In this document: positions 11,586 through 11,904 of the stretch, piece after piece
Position numbering within the stretch: position 1 is the stretch's first letter
Layout: each line of letters starts with the position of its first letter
Source of the DNA: an uncultured Collinsella sp.
GTDB taxonomy: Bacteria > Actinomycetota > Coriobacteriia > Coriobacteriales > Coriobacteriaceae
Direction of reading: 5' to 3'
Length of the DNA: 11,904 nt
NCBI GenBank assembly: GCA_900553345.1
Contig: USDE01000021.1
Location: 1 to 11,904, forward strand
Notes under the pieces: model-generated
The model's database searches: none
Seen by the model: the letters and a program-made list of their open reading frames with translations, nothing else
What the model was told of the DNA's origin: nothing
Made by a program: the position numbers and the translations under genes

Positions 11586-11904
11586 GGGACTCGCAGAGCT
11601 CGTGTTGCTTGCCGTTGGCCTTTCGATGGATGCCTTTGCCGTTTCCATCTGCAAGGGACTGTCCATGCGCACCATGAGTCTGAAAAATGCCGTGATTGTC
11701 GGCCTTTATTTCGGCGGATTTCAGGGTCTGATGCCGCTGATTGGCTATTTTCTCGGCATTCGATTTCAGCAGGCCATCACTTCCTACGACCACTGGATTG
11801 CCTTCATCCTTCTGGGAATCATCGGTATCAGCATGATACGGGAAGCCCTGTCCGAGGAGGAGGAATCCTGCAATGCCTCCCTGGCCGCCGGCGATATGCT
11901 GATT
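11584..11904 (+). CDS. mntP: Manganese efflux pump MntP (5' part, runs off window)
   Basis: The open frame continues to the last base of the window, giving 107 residues of a protein normally about 190 long. MntP exports Mn2+ across the inner membrane. The visible part holds the first three hydrophobic segments: residues about 3-22 with the family signature [12 protein letters not shown] (Asp16, a position required in the E. coli protein), about 35-59 ([20 protein letters not shown]), and about 70-87 ([14 protein letters not shown]). An acidic, poorly conserved loop (SEEEES) then begins. Where E. coli has FGAVET this protein has FGGFQG, as in many Gram-positive homologues. AGGGAG lies 7 nt before the ATG. 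It is divergent from disA across a 221-bp gap. Confidence 0.92.
   Translation, partial: MGLAELVLLAVGLSMDAFAVSICKGLSMRTMSLKNAVIVGLYFGGFQGLMPLIGYFLGIRFQQAITSYDHWIAFILLGIIGISMIREALSEEEESCNASLAAGDMLI

Overview
The window looks like chromosome of a Coriobacteriia member (Actinomycetota), most likely Collinsella or a close relative. This rests on moderately high GC, strong AGGAGG-type ribosome binding sites, the EF-Tu and DisA sequences and the gene order. The genus is an inference from general familiarity; no database comparison was possible.

Layout. (1) 1-1250: a minus-strand operon with its own TTGACA/TATTAT promoter: tRNA-Tyr(GTA), tRNA-Thr(GGT), tRNA-Met(CAT), then the 5' two thirds of tuf, which leaves the window at base 1. 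(2) 1250-1895: no gene, but two repeat arrays. One has five copies of a GAGCGTGGA-WWWW-CTCCC motif. The other has six alternating 16-bp arms (TGTTACAGATCGAGAT) at an exact 80-bp period. (3) 1896-3746: a minus-strand solo DUF262-DUF1524 (GmrSD-like) protein, probably a nucleic-acid defence nuclease. (4) 3747-4430: tRNA-Thr(TGT) with a strong terminator, and beyond it a 22-bp duplication of the tRNA 3' end, a second hairpin and a cluster of TGTTGCAT repeats. Together these look like the scar of integration at the tRNA. (5) 4429-5846: a plus-strand HipA-like kinase carrying its own N-terminal HTH domain, preceded by three copies of an AAAACTATTCGTTCTG operator-like repeat. (6) 5874-11362: a tightly packed minus-strand housekeeping run transcribed disA > ispD > ispF > cysS > rlmB > yacP, in the same order as the Bacillus disA-ispD-ispF...cysS-(mrnC)-rlmB-yacP region. 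(7) 11584-11904: divergent mntP, cut by the window end.

How it fits together. The two outer parts are core genome: translation (tuf, tRNAs, cysS, rlmB, yacP), the isoprenoid MEP pathway (ispD, ispF), c-di-AMP synthesis (disA) and Mn efflux (mntP). The middle 1.25-5.85 kb is accessory. It holds two defence or stress-type genes, a GmrSD-like nuclease and a self-contained HTH-HipA kinase, on either side of one tRNA-Thr gene, with repeats and apparent att duplications around them. The observations most worth following up are the 80-bp repeat array, the duplicated tRNA-Thr 3' end, the HTH-HipA fusion with its operators, and a roughly 100-nt stem structure between cysS and rlmB.
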